This document shows, in pieces, positions 1-6,688 of a stretch of DNA of 53,160 nucleotides; the stretch's first letter is position 1; every line of letters starts with the position of its first letter. The notes under the pieces were generated by a model that saw only the letters and a program-made list of their open reading frames with translations, made no database searches and was not told where the DNA came from. The stretch comes from Parcubacteria group bacterium ADurb.Bin326. Its GTDB lineage: Bacteria; Patescibacteriota; Patescibacteriia; 2-01-FULL-39-33. The DNA is taken from assembly GCA_002068915.1 (NCBI GenBank), contig MWBE01000053.1:1-53160 (forward strand), given 5' to 3'. A program made the translations under genes and the position numbers.

Positions 1-99
1 CGAAGTAAATTGGCGAGCGTTCATTTCGTTTGGATTCCACCAGTTCGGAACGCACTCTTTTATTTTCACTATTTTGATTTCGGTTTTTTCTTTTTTCAT
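1..99 (-). CDS. ParB-like domain protein, N-terminal fragment
   Basis: Thirty-three codons are visible before the gene runs off the left edge. The start codon overlaps the stop of the upstream methyltransferase gene in an ATGA arrangement, so the two are translationally coupled. After a lysine-rich start comes an Ile/Val strand and the segment VPNWWNPNEMNARQF. This matches the first strand and loop of ParB/Srx-fold domains, which usually read 'hydrophobic strand, P-x-N-P-x-x'. ParB-like proteins paired with DNA methyltransferases are common in phages and integrative elements, where the domain may bind or nick DNA. Only the beginning is visible, so the function is open. Confidence 0.6.
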   Translation of the reverse strand, partial: MKKEKTEIKIVKIKECVPNWWNPNEMNARQFTS

Positions 100-1133
100 A
101 AAGTTACGATCATGTATTCGATGTTGTTGCTTTGGTTTCGACCTCCGGCGTTGGCCACGCTCCATTTGTGATCAAGCATCTGCACTTCGGCTTTACGGTG
201 CTTTTGCACCATCGCCAAAAGCTTTTCCGGCTTCACTCCCACATCCTCTTTGTTTTGGCCAAGCGAGATTATCCACTGCGGTATATGCTTGGCGGACTCA
301 AACATCTTTTCTAAAAATTCATCGGCATCTTTGTTGGAGAAGTCGCTCGGCTTGTTATCCAGCTTCTTATTGGCGAGTATGTTGTCCAAGATTCCGTATT
401 CCACTTCATAAGCGGAAGATCCGGGATATGGAGGGTCAAAGTACACGACATCGCCTTTGACATCTTTCAAAAAATCAAAAACATCTTTTTGGTGTATTTC
501 GTTGTCTTGGTGGTTGTCAAAGATGCCGTGGTTTATTTCGTCTTTCAGTTTTTCTAAGGTCATCATCGGATTCTGTATCATCCGCAAATTTTTTGGGGCG
601 TGTGATTTGGACCGAAGAGGCCACTCCCATTTTCGGGCTTCCAAGTCCAGCGTGTCCCGGGTATGTGTAAATTTGCCGAATTGTCGGCAGGATAAAATAA
701 ACTTGATCAATAAATGCAACAAAAGGTATCGTTTAGTATCATTTTCCACCTTGTTGGCGGAAGCGAAGGCGTTATCTAAAAAGTCGGCGATTTTGGTGGT
801 GAATACTTTCGGGCAATAATTCTTTTTTATAAAGCTGTCGTGCTTAGTTTCAAAAAATAGTCTGGCCAAATCCTCGGATTCAAGTTTTACCGAATTGTTG
901 GCAATGATCGCTCGACCAATAATTACTGATCGGAAGGCAATGTCATTGCTTATAACTTTGTATCCTTTGGCCTTGGCGTAGAGACTGACTGATCCGCCTC
1001 CCAAGAACGCATCAATAAAAATTCCCTCGGTCTTTTTAATCGGTTTAAAAATGTGCTTGACCAATTTTCTTTTTCCGCCGAAGTAACTCGGCAATGCTTG
1101 AAATTTGCTAAACATATATTTTTTAAATCTCAA
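96..1133 (-). CDS. D12-class N6-adenine DNA methyltransferase (Dam-like)
   Basis: The 345-residue protein transfers a methyl group from S-adenosylmethionine to adenine in DNA. Near the N-terminus the SAM-binding loop reads YFGGKRKLV, followed by FIDAFLGGGSVSL, the D12/Dam signature. The catalytic motif DPPYPG is complete at about two thirds of the length. A second possible start lies six codons in (MFSKFQ), and no clear ribosome site separates the two. The size is larger than E. coli Dam (about 280 residues), as in many phage enzymes. The next gene, ParB-like, overlaps it by 4 bases. As no cognate nuclease is adjacent, an orphan or protective methylase of the mobile element is likely. Target sequence unknown. 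Confidence 0.85.
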   Translation of the reverse strand: MRFKKYMFSKFQALPSYFGGKRKLVKHIFKPIKKTEGIFIDAFLGGGSVSLYAKAKGYKVISNDIAFRSVIIGRAIIANNSVKLESEDLARLFFETKHDSFIKKNYCPKVFTTKIADFLDNAFASANKVENDTKRYLLLHLLIKFILSCRQFGKFTHTRDTLDLEARKWEWPLRSKSHAPKNLRMIQNPMMTLEKLKDEINHGIFDNHQDNEIHQKDVFDFLKDVKGDVVYFDPPYPGSSAYEVEYGILDNILANKKLDNKPSDFSNKDADEFLEKMFESAKHIPQWIISLGQNKEDVGVKPEKLLAMVQKHRKAEVQMLDHKWSVANAGGRNQSNNIEYMIVTL

Positions 1134-1670
1134 ATCTCTGGCACGCCCACATCCCTTGTATATTTTTATTTACCCGAACCCTTGAGCTCGAGTAGTGTGA
1201 GGTCGATTAACAAGATTGGATGTCGACCGTTATTGGGCGTGGCAGAGAGCTGGTAACAAACAAAAAGAGCTCGCGATCGACTACCACAAAATGTGATAAT
1301 TAATCGCAAGCTCTTAAACTTGGAATTCCTTTCAGGATGCCTCGTAAGGCATAACTCTATTTGATTGTTAATTGCATTATACTACTTTCCAAAAAACAGC
1401 ACAATAGTTTTTTCTGTGCATAATTTTTTTACTCTCGAACGGGGATCATTTTGCATAAAGCCCGCCACCAAGAGTAGAAACCTTTCGGTCTCAACGCACG
1501 GGTTTCCCCATACGACCATCCAAGGATCCCTGATGACGGGTTCTATATCTTGGATGGATTTTGGCCATGCCTACCGCAATGCGATAAGTTTAGGCGATTA
1601 AATTGTTATTTATTATTTTAATATAAAACGCTAAAAAAGACCAGACTGAATTTATTTTAGAAATGAAGAA

Positions 1671-1700
1671 GGGGTTATCCGCATTGCTGTGGATAACCCC
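1671..1700 (-). terminator. perfect 10-bp hairpin downstream of DGR target
   Basis: GGGGTTATCC and GGATAACCCC form a 10-bp stem around a 10-nt loop, about 95 bases beyond the stop of the target gene. On the minus strand it is followed by a mixed pyrimidine run (TTCTTC), weaker than a classical U-tract. A transcription terminator for the target gene is the simplest reading. The loop flank also contains TGTGGATAA, a DnaA-box match, possibly by chance. Confidence 0.4.
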
Positions 1701-1730
1701 TTTGGAATTTTGTAGCGACCGCCTTCGGCG

Positions 1731-1775
1731 GAATTCAAGGATCAAATGACAAGGAGTCAAAAGATCCAAGAATTC
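1731..1775. repeat. inverted repeat just downstream of the variable repeat
   Basis: GAATTCAAGGATC (1731-1743) and GATCCAAGAATTC (1763-1775) pair as 6+5 bp around a symmetric AA/AA bulge, with a 19-nt loop that itself holds TGAC-AAGGA-GTCA. It begins 22 bases past the end of the variable repeat. In characterised DGRs a hairpin or cruciform shortly after the variable repeat promotes retrohoming, so this is a candidate for that element. The spacing is larger than the few bases seen in the Bordetella phage DGR. Confidence 0.4.
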
Positions 1776-1791
1776 AAGCACTCAAGGATCA

Positions 1792-2661
1792 CTACTGCGA
1801 GACAAGCCCGGAAGCCGAACCGAAGCTGCCGCAGGCAATGTCGACCCAGAAGGTGACGAACCCGACAACGCCGTCGCTGAACTCGAAGAACGGGGACCAC
1901 GAGAAGTCGCCATCGGCATCGGGTGCGAACTCGTCGCCGGCGCAGTCGATCCAGAGATCGTCGTAGTTCATGAGCCGTTCCGGATGGGTCAGGATCATGA
2001 TACCGACGGCGAAAGCCCCGAGACCGAACTCGTTGGCGTTCATGACTTCGCGTGCCCGGCGAACCGAACGGCCCCTGTGACGGAGACCGAACTGAGCCGG
2101 AACGACGAGAATGTCATGATCCTTCTGCTCGTCGCCGAGCTTCTGGAATGCCTTGGCCGACTTCTGCGACTGACGCAGGTACTGCGGACCGAGCTGACCG
2201 TCACGGTAGTTGTAGAACGCACCGTTTCGGGTCTGCTTGATCAGGTCGAGCACCTTCTGCACCGCTTCGCCGTAGGTCGGGGCGATCTTCTCCCACCGGG
2301 GAATGGCGAACCATCCTTCGGCGTTCGGGGGAAGCTGACCCTCGGCCAGTTTTTCATCGGCGAAACCGACGCCCGGGAAGAGCTGACGCAGGATGTTGGT
2401 CTGCTCGGTGATACCCTTGGGCTTGTAGCCCGACAGGTATCCGTAGCTGGACTCCGTTTCCTCGTCGGCGTACTGGTTGCTCACGGAGAGCTCCCGGACT
2501 GCCGTCACGATGCGCGACTGGAATTCGTCGCCGTTTTCGATGAGCTTCTGAAGCCCATCCTTGTCGAGACCCGTTTCTTTGAGCGCACGCTCGGCGGCAT
2601 CCTCGACGAATCTGAGATACTGCTTTTTCTGTCCTTCGGTGATGTTGGTGATCGCTTTCAT
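1792..2661 (-). CDS. DGR variable target protein (C-type-lectin-like C-terminus)
   Basis: This 289-residue protein carries the DGR variable repeat as its last 41 codons (residues 248-288), one codon before the stop. The conserved part before it (ALNANEFGLG-like helix, then IMILTHPERLMNYDDLWIDCAGDE) and the tail ending GSASGLVSQ resemble DGR receptor proteins of the C-type-lectin fold, in which the repeat forms the ligand-binding face. No signal peptide or membrane segment is seen. The ATG is preceded by a strong AGGAGG eight bases upstream, unlike most genes here. Base composition is clearly more GC-rich than the reverse transcriptase and neighbouring genes, suggesting separate origin. Its ligand is unknown; a role in binding a phage, partner cell or intracellular molecule is speculation. 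Confidence 0.85.
   Translation of the reverse strand: MKAITNITEGQKKQYLRFVEDAAERALKETGLDKDGLQKLIENGDEFQSRIVTAVRELSVSNQYADEETESSYGYLSGYKPKGITEQTNILRQLFPGVGFADEKLAEGQLPPNAEGWFAIPRWEKIAPTYGEAVQKVLDLIKQTRNGAFYNYRDGQLGPQYLRQSQKSAKAFQKLGDEQKDHDILVVPAQFGLRHRGRSVRRAREVMNANEFGLGAFAVGIMILTHPERLMNYDDLWIDCAGDEFAPDADGDFSWSPFFEFSDGVVGFVTFWVDIACGSFGSASGLVSQ
1798..1920 (-). repeat. DGR variable repeat (VR)
   Basis: Read on the minus strand, these 123 bases align without gaps to the template repeat at 3147-3269. I count 19 differences, and every one falls on a template adenine; the remaining 10 adenines and all 94 non-adenine bases are identical. Fourteen codons change amino acid (for example Lys to Trp, Asn to Phe, Asn to Cys, Asp to Gly). 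The last 24 bases are identical and free of adenine, as expected for the region where mutagenic homing begins. This is direct evidence of past adenine-specific retrohoming. Confidence 0.95.
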
Positions 2662-2712
2662 GGCGTCATCCTCCTATGATTTGATGCCGGAACCGCTCCG
2701 GACAAGCGTCTT

Positions 2713-2773
2713 GCCTCATTGTGAGGCGAGCGTGCTGGATACAAAGACCGTTTATATCCAATACGCTCACCTC
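2713..2773 (-). promoter_or_regulatory. overlapping alternative hairpins in target-gene leader
   Basis: Upstream of the target gene a 19-nt arm at 2723-2741 pairs with 2755-2773 (16 matches, the other three compatible with G-U pairing) around a 13-nt loop. A second perfect hairpin, GCCTCA-TTG-TGAGGC at 2713-2727, shares bases with it, so the two cannot form together. If the transcript starts upstream of 2773 this would be a switchable leader. A perfect palindrome TTACTT-C-AAGTAA at 2811-2823 lies further upstream and could be an operator. No known riboswitch class is recognised. Confidence 0.35.
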
Positions 2774-2855
2774 GCAAAATCGCTATTTTAAGCCTTTTAA
2801 AAGAACATTTTTACTTCAAGTAAGTTTAGCAAATATCCGCTTATTTGTCAATAGT

Positions 2856-2884
2856 TTGAGCCAATTCGTCTTTTCGGGTATAAT
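2856..2884 (+). promoter_or_regulatory. promoter for the DGR template RNA and reverse transcriptase
   Basis: TTGAGC and TATAAT are separated by 17 bases, a near-consensus sigma-70-type promoter reading toward the template repeat. Transcription would start near 2891, placing the template repeat about 255 nt into the RNA and the reverse transcriptase on the same transcript about 790 nt in. No protein-coding gene lies between promoter and template, which fits a non-coding DGR RNA. Confidence 0.6.
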
Positions 2885-3146
2885 AACCGTTGAGCATAGG
2901 CTAATGTACGGCCGTTTACGGATTGCCGGCGCCGAACTCTCTCGTCAAGAGAAACAACCGGAGTCTTGGAGATCACGGTTTCCAAGAGTGTGTTGCGTTG
3001 AGGAGATACTGCTTGCTTTTGTTCAGAACGGGTTCCGTTACAGGATACCGTCAAATCAAATTCAGGATTGAGAGCATATAGTTCCGTTGCCAACGGGAAG
3101 TAAAGCTCGAAGTCTGGTGACAAGGACGGACAAAAGCAAAATTCCG

Positions 3147-3269
3147 GATGCCGATGGCGACTTCTCGAAGTCCCCGTACTTCAAGTTCAACGACGACAAT
3201 GTCAAGTTCGACACCAACTGGGTCGACAATGCCAACGACAACTACGGTTCGGCTTCCGGGCTTGTCTCG
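3147..3269 (+). repeat. DGR template repeat (TR)
   Basis: This is the 123-base donor copy of the variable repeat. It contains 29 adenines, many in AAC, AAT, AAG and GAC codons, the usual design that lets adenine mutation reach many amino acids while avoiding stop codons. It lies on the same strand as, and upstream of, the reverse transcriptase. In known DGRs the TR RNA is copied by the reverse transcriptase with errors at adenines and the cDNA replaces the VR. It can be read in frame by chance, but it is a template and not a gene. Confidence 0.95.
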
Positions 3270-3287
3270 AAGTCACTCCTTCAACTA

Positions 3288-3318
3288 AGAAAGGGTACCC
3301 TCTACGGGTACCCTTTCT
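3288..3318 (-). terminator. 13-bp hairpin between TR and avd
   Basis: AGAAAGGGTACCC and GGGTACCCTTTCT form a perfect stem around TCTAC. It lies 18 bases after the template repeat and directly after the stop of the leftward avd-like gene, for which it is a plausible terminator (TTTCT follows on the minus strand). On the plus strand it sits in the spacer that in the Bordetella DGR is needed for priming cDNA synthesis, so it may also shape the DGR RNA. Confidence 0.5.
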
Positions 3319-3319
3319 C

Positions 3320-3670
3320 TTACTCGGCTTTCACCGAGCGAATCCATCCTCCCAACATTCGTCCAATCTCGTCCACTACGCTTTCCAGTATCATGTACTT
3401 TTTAGCGTCGATGGCTTTTGTGTCTTTCATCAGTCGAATGAAGACTCTCAACATGTTGAGTTTGAGGCTGGCTCTCTCAAGCGTTGGCAATTTTTCCTTT
3501 TTCTGCTCTCCGCTTGCTTGCATGATGCTCTCCAAAACATCCAATATCGCGCATTCTGATCTCTCAAAGACCGTAAAACGGTCTTGCTTGGGAACAAGTT
3601 TGCGATATTCGTTGAATGTTTTGTAAAGGTCATAGCTTTTCTTGAAAATGGGAATATCAAAGTCGTTCAT
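3320..3670 (-). CDS. avd: DGR accessory protein, Avd-like four-helix bundle
   Basis: This 116-residue, wholly helical protein begins with the segment IPIFKKSYDLYKTFNEYRK, followed by a basic patch (LVPKQDR) and helices rich in Leu and Lys/Glu. It matches the four-helix-bundle family that includes Avd of the Bordetella phage DGR (about 128 residues) and the 23S rRNA intervening-sequence protein. Avd binds the reverse transcriptase and DGR RNA and is required for mutagenic cDNA synthesis. Here the gene lies in the spacer between TR and reverse transcriptase on the opposite strand; its start is 9 bases from the reverse transcriptase start. The DGR RNA would therefore contain the complete avd antisense sequence. 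Assignment rests on family appearance and position. Confidence 0.8.
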   Translation of the reverse strand: MNDFDIPIFKKSYDLYKTFNEYRKLVPKQDRFTVFERSECAILDVLESIMQASGEQKKEKLPTLERASLKLNMLRVFIRLMKDTKAIDAKKYMILESVVDEIGRMLGGWIRSVKAE

Positions 3671-3679
3671 ATTTTTGTT

Positions 3680-4729
3680 ATGAAGGTTTATAAGAATTTG
3701 TTTGAGAAAATAATTTCAATCCCCAATGTTTTTGTTTCGTGGGAAGAATTCAAAAGCGACAAACGCAAGAAGGCGGATGTCCAAGCTTTTGAATTCGACC
3801 TTGAACGGAATTTATTCGCTCTTTGCCGTGATTTAAAGGGCAAAAGGTATATTCATGCGCCATATACCGGATTTTACATTTACGATCCGAAGGTTCGCCA
3901 TGTTCACAAAGCATCCGTGCGAGACCGTATTTTGCATCATGCGGTTTTCCGAATTCTCAATCCGCTTTATGACAAAACTTTTATCTCCAATTCCTTTTCC
4001 TGCCGGGTGGGCAAAGGATCGCACAAAGGCGTATTGGCTGTCGAAATAATGATCAGGAAAGAAAGCAGGAATTTTACCCGTCCTTGTTTCGCATTGAAAT
4101 GCGATGTCAGGAAATTTTTTGACAGCATAGACCATCGGACTTTGATTTCGATATTGGACAAGAGAATAACCGATCGAGATGTCATGTGGTTGCTTGAAGA
4201 AGTGATATGCAGTTATTCCGCCGGACAGACAAATTTGTTTGACAGACAAGGTCTGCCTATCGGCAATCTGACTTCTCAGCTTTTCGCCAACATCTACATG
4301 AACGAATTCGATCAATTCGTGAAGCATAAACTCAAGGTTCGCAATTACGCTCGATACACCGACGATTTCGTTATTGTCTCGACCGACAGAGCGTACCTTG
4401 AAAATATCCTTGAACCTATCAAGGAATTTCTGGGTGGAAAGTTACAACTTTCGCTCCATCCCAATAAGATATCGATTCGGGCTTGTCATCAGGGCGTCGA
4501 CTTTTTGGGGTATGTCGCCTTGCCGTACCACCGCCTTGTAAGGGCAAGAACAAAGCGGAGGATATTTCGCAAAATGAAAGAACGCATCGCCATGTTCAGA
4601 AGCGGAACAATCAGCGAGGACGCACTTTCTCAATCTTTGCGATCGTACTTGGGTGTGTTATCCCATGCCAACGCCCACCAACTTTCGGAAGACCTCAAAA
4701 ACCAGTATTGGTTTTGGTTGCACGATTAA
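3680..4729 (+). CDS. DGR reverse transcriptase
   Basis: The ATG at 3680 gives 349 residues, a normal length for DGR reverse transcriptases; an earlier in-frame start would extend through the divergent avd gene and is less likely. The palm motifs are complete: FALKCDVRKFFDSIDH with the first metal-binding Asp, LPIGNLTSQLFANIYM and ARYTDDFVIVS (YTDD at residues 226-229). The segment IGNLTSQ (194-200) is the motif-4 form typical of DGR enzymes, in contrast to the QG of group II intron and retron enzymes. No maturase or nuclease domain follows. With Avd it should copy the TR RNA with adenine infidelity. It is the last gene of the DGR transcript, followed by a terminator. Confidence 0.93.
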   Translation: MKVYKNLFEKIISIPNVFVSWEEFKSDKRKKADVQAFEFDLERNLFALCRDLKGKRYIHAPYTGFYIYDPKVRHVHKASVRDRILHHAVFRILNPLYDKTFISNSFSCRVGKGSHKGVLAVEIMIRKESRNFTRPCFALKCDVRKFFDSIDHRTLISILDKRITDRDVMWLLEEVICSYSAGQTNLFDRQGLPIGNLTSQLFANIYMNEFDQFVKHKLKVRNYARYTDDFVIVSTDRAYLENILEPIKEFLGGKLQLSLHPNKISIRACHQGVDFLGYVALPYHRLVRARTKRRIFRKMKERIAMFRSGTISEDALSQSLRSYLGVLSHANAHQLSEDLKNQYWFWLHD

Positions 4730-4736
4730 ATAAAAA

Positions 4737-4810
4737 CCTCGCAAAACCATCTTTGCGTATGCAAAACGCAAAAAGTCCTTTGCGAGGCTTTTTCTTGGAT
4801 GGTTTTGCGA
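4737..4810 (+). terminator. terminator after reverse transcriptase, with competing stem
   Basis: CCTCGCAAA (4737-4745) pairs with TTTGCGAGG (4779-4787) and is followed by CTTTTTC, with a nested TTTGCGT/ACGCAAA hairpin inside: a rho-independent terminator. The same left arm, extended as TCGCAAAACCATC (4739-4751), is also perfectly complementary over 13 bp to 4798-4810. The two pairings exclude each other. Confidence 0.65.
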
Positions 4811-4927
4811 CCATGCCCTTAACCGGGTTTAGGTCTTATTCAGTTGTTAGGCTATTTTAGCAGAAAAACCGATATTTTGCAGAAACCTTGGGATTATTGG
4901 CCAATATTGCACACAGGTGGCAGGACT

Positions 4928-5049
4928 TGTATTTACCGCTATAATCCGTTATAATCCACTATATGGTATATAGCGTTAATTATGAACTGTCGAGATTTGT
5001 TTTTAACGCTGTAATCCGTTATAATCAACTATATAAACTATAGCGTTAA
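4928..5049 (+). promoter_or_regulatory. tandem operator/promoter repeats upstream of Fic operon
   Basis: Two copies of a roughly 46-bp element (4934-4979 and 5004-5049) are offset by exactly 70 bp. Each begins with an ACGCT/CCGCT-TATAAT-type segment and ends TATAGCGTTAA, so its ends form inverted AACGCTRTA/TATAGCGTT half-sites. Each copy also contains a TATAAT with a TTGTAT or TTGTTT 16 bases upstream (4928-4933/4950-4955 and 4998-5003/5020-5025). This reads as two promoters, each covered by the same operator. The regulator may be the Fic protein itself, which has a C-terminal winged helix. The remainder of the 4,811-5,066 gap shows no gene. Confidence 0.55.
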
Positions 5050-5066
5050 AATTATTAATCAAGCCT

Positions 5067-6137
5067 ATGTCTATGGACAACACTTTTAACAAATTTGATC
5101 ATCGAATAAAAAATCTCGATCCACATATCGTAGCAATTTTGGCTGAGATTGACGGAATTCGAGGTGAGTTTAAGTCCGGACTTCGAATGACTCCGCAAGC
5201 TATTACCAATCTCCGAAAGTCTACCTTGATCACTTCCGCTGGTGCTTCTACTCGTATTGAGGGTGCAAGATTGACCGATGAGGAAGTCGAGAAAGTTATG
5301 CGAGGTCTCGCAATTTCTAAGTTTGCGGATCGTGACTCCCAAGAAGTTCAGGGATATTTGGAAACACTTCAAAATGTTTTCGACAGTTATCAGGATTTGC
5401 CACTCAGAGAAAGTTTGATCACTTCACTTCACAATCAACTTCTTAAATATTCCACAAAAGACGATACTCATCGTGGTGGTTACAAAAAGAAGGAGAACAC
5501 TGTCGGTGTTCTTGGACCGGATGGAAATATTGCAAAGATAATGTTTGAGACCACGCCAGCTTTTCTTACTGGCAAGGAAATGCAAGAACTCGTTGAATGG
5601 ACAAATGATGCTTTTGAGAAGAACAGATTCCACAATCTCTTAATCATCGCAAACTTTGTTGTTGAGTTTTTGAAGATTCACCCGTTTGAAGATGGCAACG
5701 GTCGTCTTTCTCGTGTTCTTACAAACCTTTTGCTTTTAAGATCAGGCTATCAATTCGTTCAGTATGTCTCACACGAGCAACTTGTTGAACACAGAAAAGA
5801 CGAATACTATATCGCACTTCGCAAATCACAAGAGACATTCAAAACTGATCACGATACCATTTCGCCTTGGCTTAATTTCTTTTTGTCCGTTATTAAAGAG
5901 CAAGCTGTAAAAGCTCTATCTTATCTGGAAGAAGAAAAGATTGAGGACACCCTCTCTCCCAAGCAATACGAGGTGTGGAAATATCTCACGAGTGTTGAAC
6001 AAGCAGGACCGGGCGAGATTGTTAAGGCAACAGATATCGCACTCGGAACGGTACGCCAAGCACTCGACCGGTTGGTTGAACTTGGCAAGGTCAAGCGTGT
6101 CGGGCGTGGCCGTGGTACGAGATATGTAAAAATATAA
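5067..6137 (+). CDS. Fic-family AMP transferase-like protein with winged-helix C-terminus
   Basis: Fic enzymes transfer AMP, or another nucleotide, from a nucleotide triphosphate to a hydroxyl of a protein. The 356-residue protein has the complete active-site motif HPFEDGNGRLSR starting at His205. It also has an N-terminal inhibitory motif STRIEG (residues 61-66, matching S/T-x3-E-G/N), making it a class II self-inhibited Fic. The last 70 residues form a winged helix (LGTVRQALDRLVELGKVKR). This layout is common in bacterial Fic proteins found in defence islands. It is the first gene of an eight-gene run, 20 bases before the next gene, behind two repeat-covered promoters. A regulatory or toxin-like role is possible; its target is unknown. 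Confidence 0.88.
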   Translation: MSMDNTFNKFDHRIKNLDPHIVAILAEIDGIRGEFKSGLRMTPQAITNLRKSTLITSAGASTRIEGARLTDEEVEKVMRGLAISKFADRDSQEVQGYLETLQNVFDSYQDLPLRESLITSLHNQLLKYSTKDDTHRGGYKKKENTVGVLGPDGNIAKIMFETTPAFLTGKEMQELVEWTNDAFEKNRFHNLLIIANFVVEFLKIHPFEDGNGRLSRVLTNLLLLRSGYQFVQYVSHEQLVEHRKDEYYIALRKSQETFKTDHDTISPWLNFFLSVIKEQAVKALSYLEEEKIEDTLSPKQYEVWKYLTSVEQAGPGEIVKATDIALGTVRQALDRLVELGKVKRVGRGRGTRYVKI

Positions 6138-6157
6138 ACTTTAATTGGAAATCGCCT

Positions 6158-6673
6158 ATGAAAAAAGATCAACATAAAGAAGAGGAACACAAACACGAAG
6201 AAGGTAAAAGATATCTGAAGAAATTCGAGATTATCGAGACTGATGTCGAACTACCTATTCAAGGTCAAGTTCGTGATCCTGAGGACTTATATAAATTCCT
6301 CAAAGACTTGGAAAATGAGAATGTTTCCAAGATTATTGGAATTTATCTTGATGACAAAAATTTGTTCCTCGGCCATCAAGTTTTCCTCGGATCATCTCCC
6401 AAGAATTTCGATACACAAATGTTGTGGCATTACTTCTCTCTGTTTTTGGCAAAGAAATTCATTTTACTAATGAACCACCCCGGCTCTAACGATCCGACTC
6501 CGGACGAAGCCGATAGGAAGCTCATTCGTGCATTACAGGCAGACTCCCAAGTTTTATCATTCCACCCTTATTTTGCGGATTTTATTATCGTTTCAAAACG
6601 GTCGTACTTTAGCATGGCTACAAATGATGGCACAGCTTGTCACTGCGGTCATCAGGAGTATATACCTGAATAA
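6158..6673 (+). CDS. RadC/JAB-like protein with altered metal motif
   Basis: The N-terminus is a charged tail rich in His, Glu and Lys; the remaining 140 residues resemble the RadC/JAB (JAMM) fold: a strand around IIGIYLDDKNLFLG, then LMNHPGSNDPTPDEAD, then FADFIIVSKRSYFSM. In RadC the motif is H-x-H-P-S-G-(D)-P-x-P-S-x-x-D, and these residues bind zinc. Here the first His is replaced by Met105, while His107 and Asp119 remain and one residue is inserted. Metal-dependent activity is therefore doubtful. RadC-like proteins are frequent in integrative elements and near restriction systems. The helicase-nicking or peptidase role of the family is not established. It sits 15 bases before mod. Confidence 0.7.
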   Translation: MKKDQHKEEEHKHEEGKRYLKKFEIIETDVELPIQGQVRDPEDLYKFLKDLENENVSKIIGIYLDDKNLFLGHQVFLGSSPKNFDTQMLWHYFSLFLAKKFILLMNHPGSNDPTPDEADRKLIRALQADSQVLSFHPYFADFIIVSKRSYFSMATNDGTACHCGHQEYIPE

Positions 6674-6688
6674 TTTATCAAAAAATAT

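Larger units (their letters stand above)
1134..1790. other. gene-poor region with several inverted repeats
   Basis: No convincing gene is seen in this 650-base stretch between the methyltransferase and the DGR target; short ORFs here lack recognisable protein character. It contains an imperfect 13-bp inverted repeat at 1265-1277/1303-1315 (AAGAGCTCGCGAT, one mismatch) enclosing CACAAAATGTG, a perfect hairpin ATGCCT-CGTA-AGGCAT at 1337-1352, and two further hairpins at 1671-1700 and 1731-1775 listed separately. It could hold a small RNA or be the scar of a past rearrangement; neither is shown. Confidence 0.4.

Noticed and set aside
1365-1601. 78-codon ORF in the 1.1-1.8 kb gap
   Set aside because: Composition is not protein-like, there is no ribosome site, and it runs over inverted repeats.
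1984-2679. 231-codon plus-strand ORF
   Set aside because: It is the antisense of the GC-rich DGR target gene, whose VR/TR relation and ribosome site fix the coding strand.
2848-3123. 91-codon minus-strand ORF upstream of the TR
   Set aside because: It lies over the DGR promoter and RNA leader and shows no recognisable domain.
3087-3626. 179-codon plus-strand ORF containing the template repeat
   Set aside because: The TR keeps the reading frame of the VR, so an ORF is expected; the rest is antisense to avd and has no protein character.
3680-4729. Retron or group II intron reverse transcriptase
   Set aside because: There is no maturase or endonuclease domain; the IGNLTSQ motif and the adjacent VR/TR pair identify a DGR.
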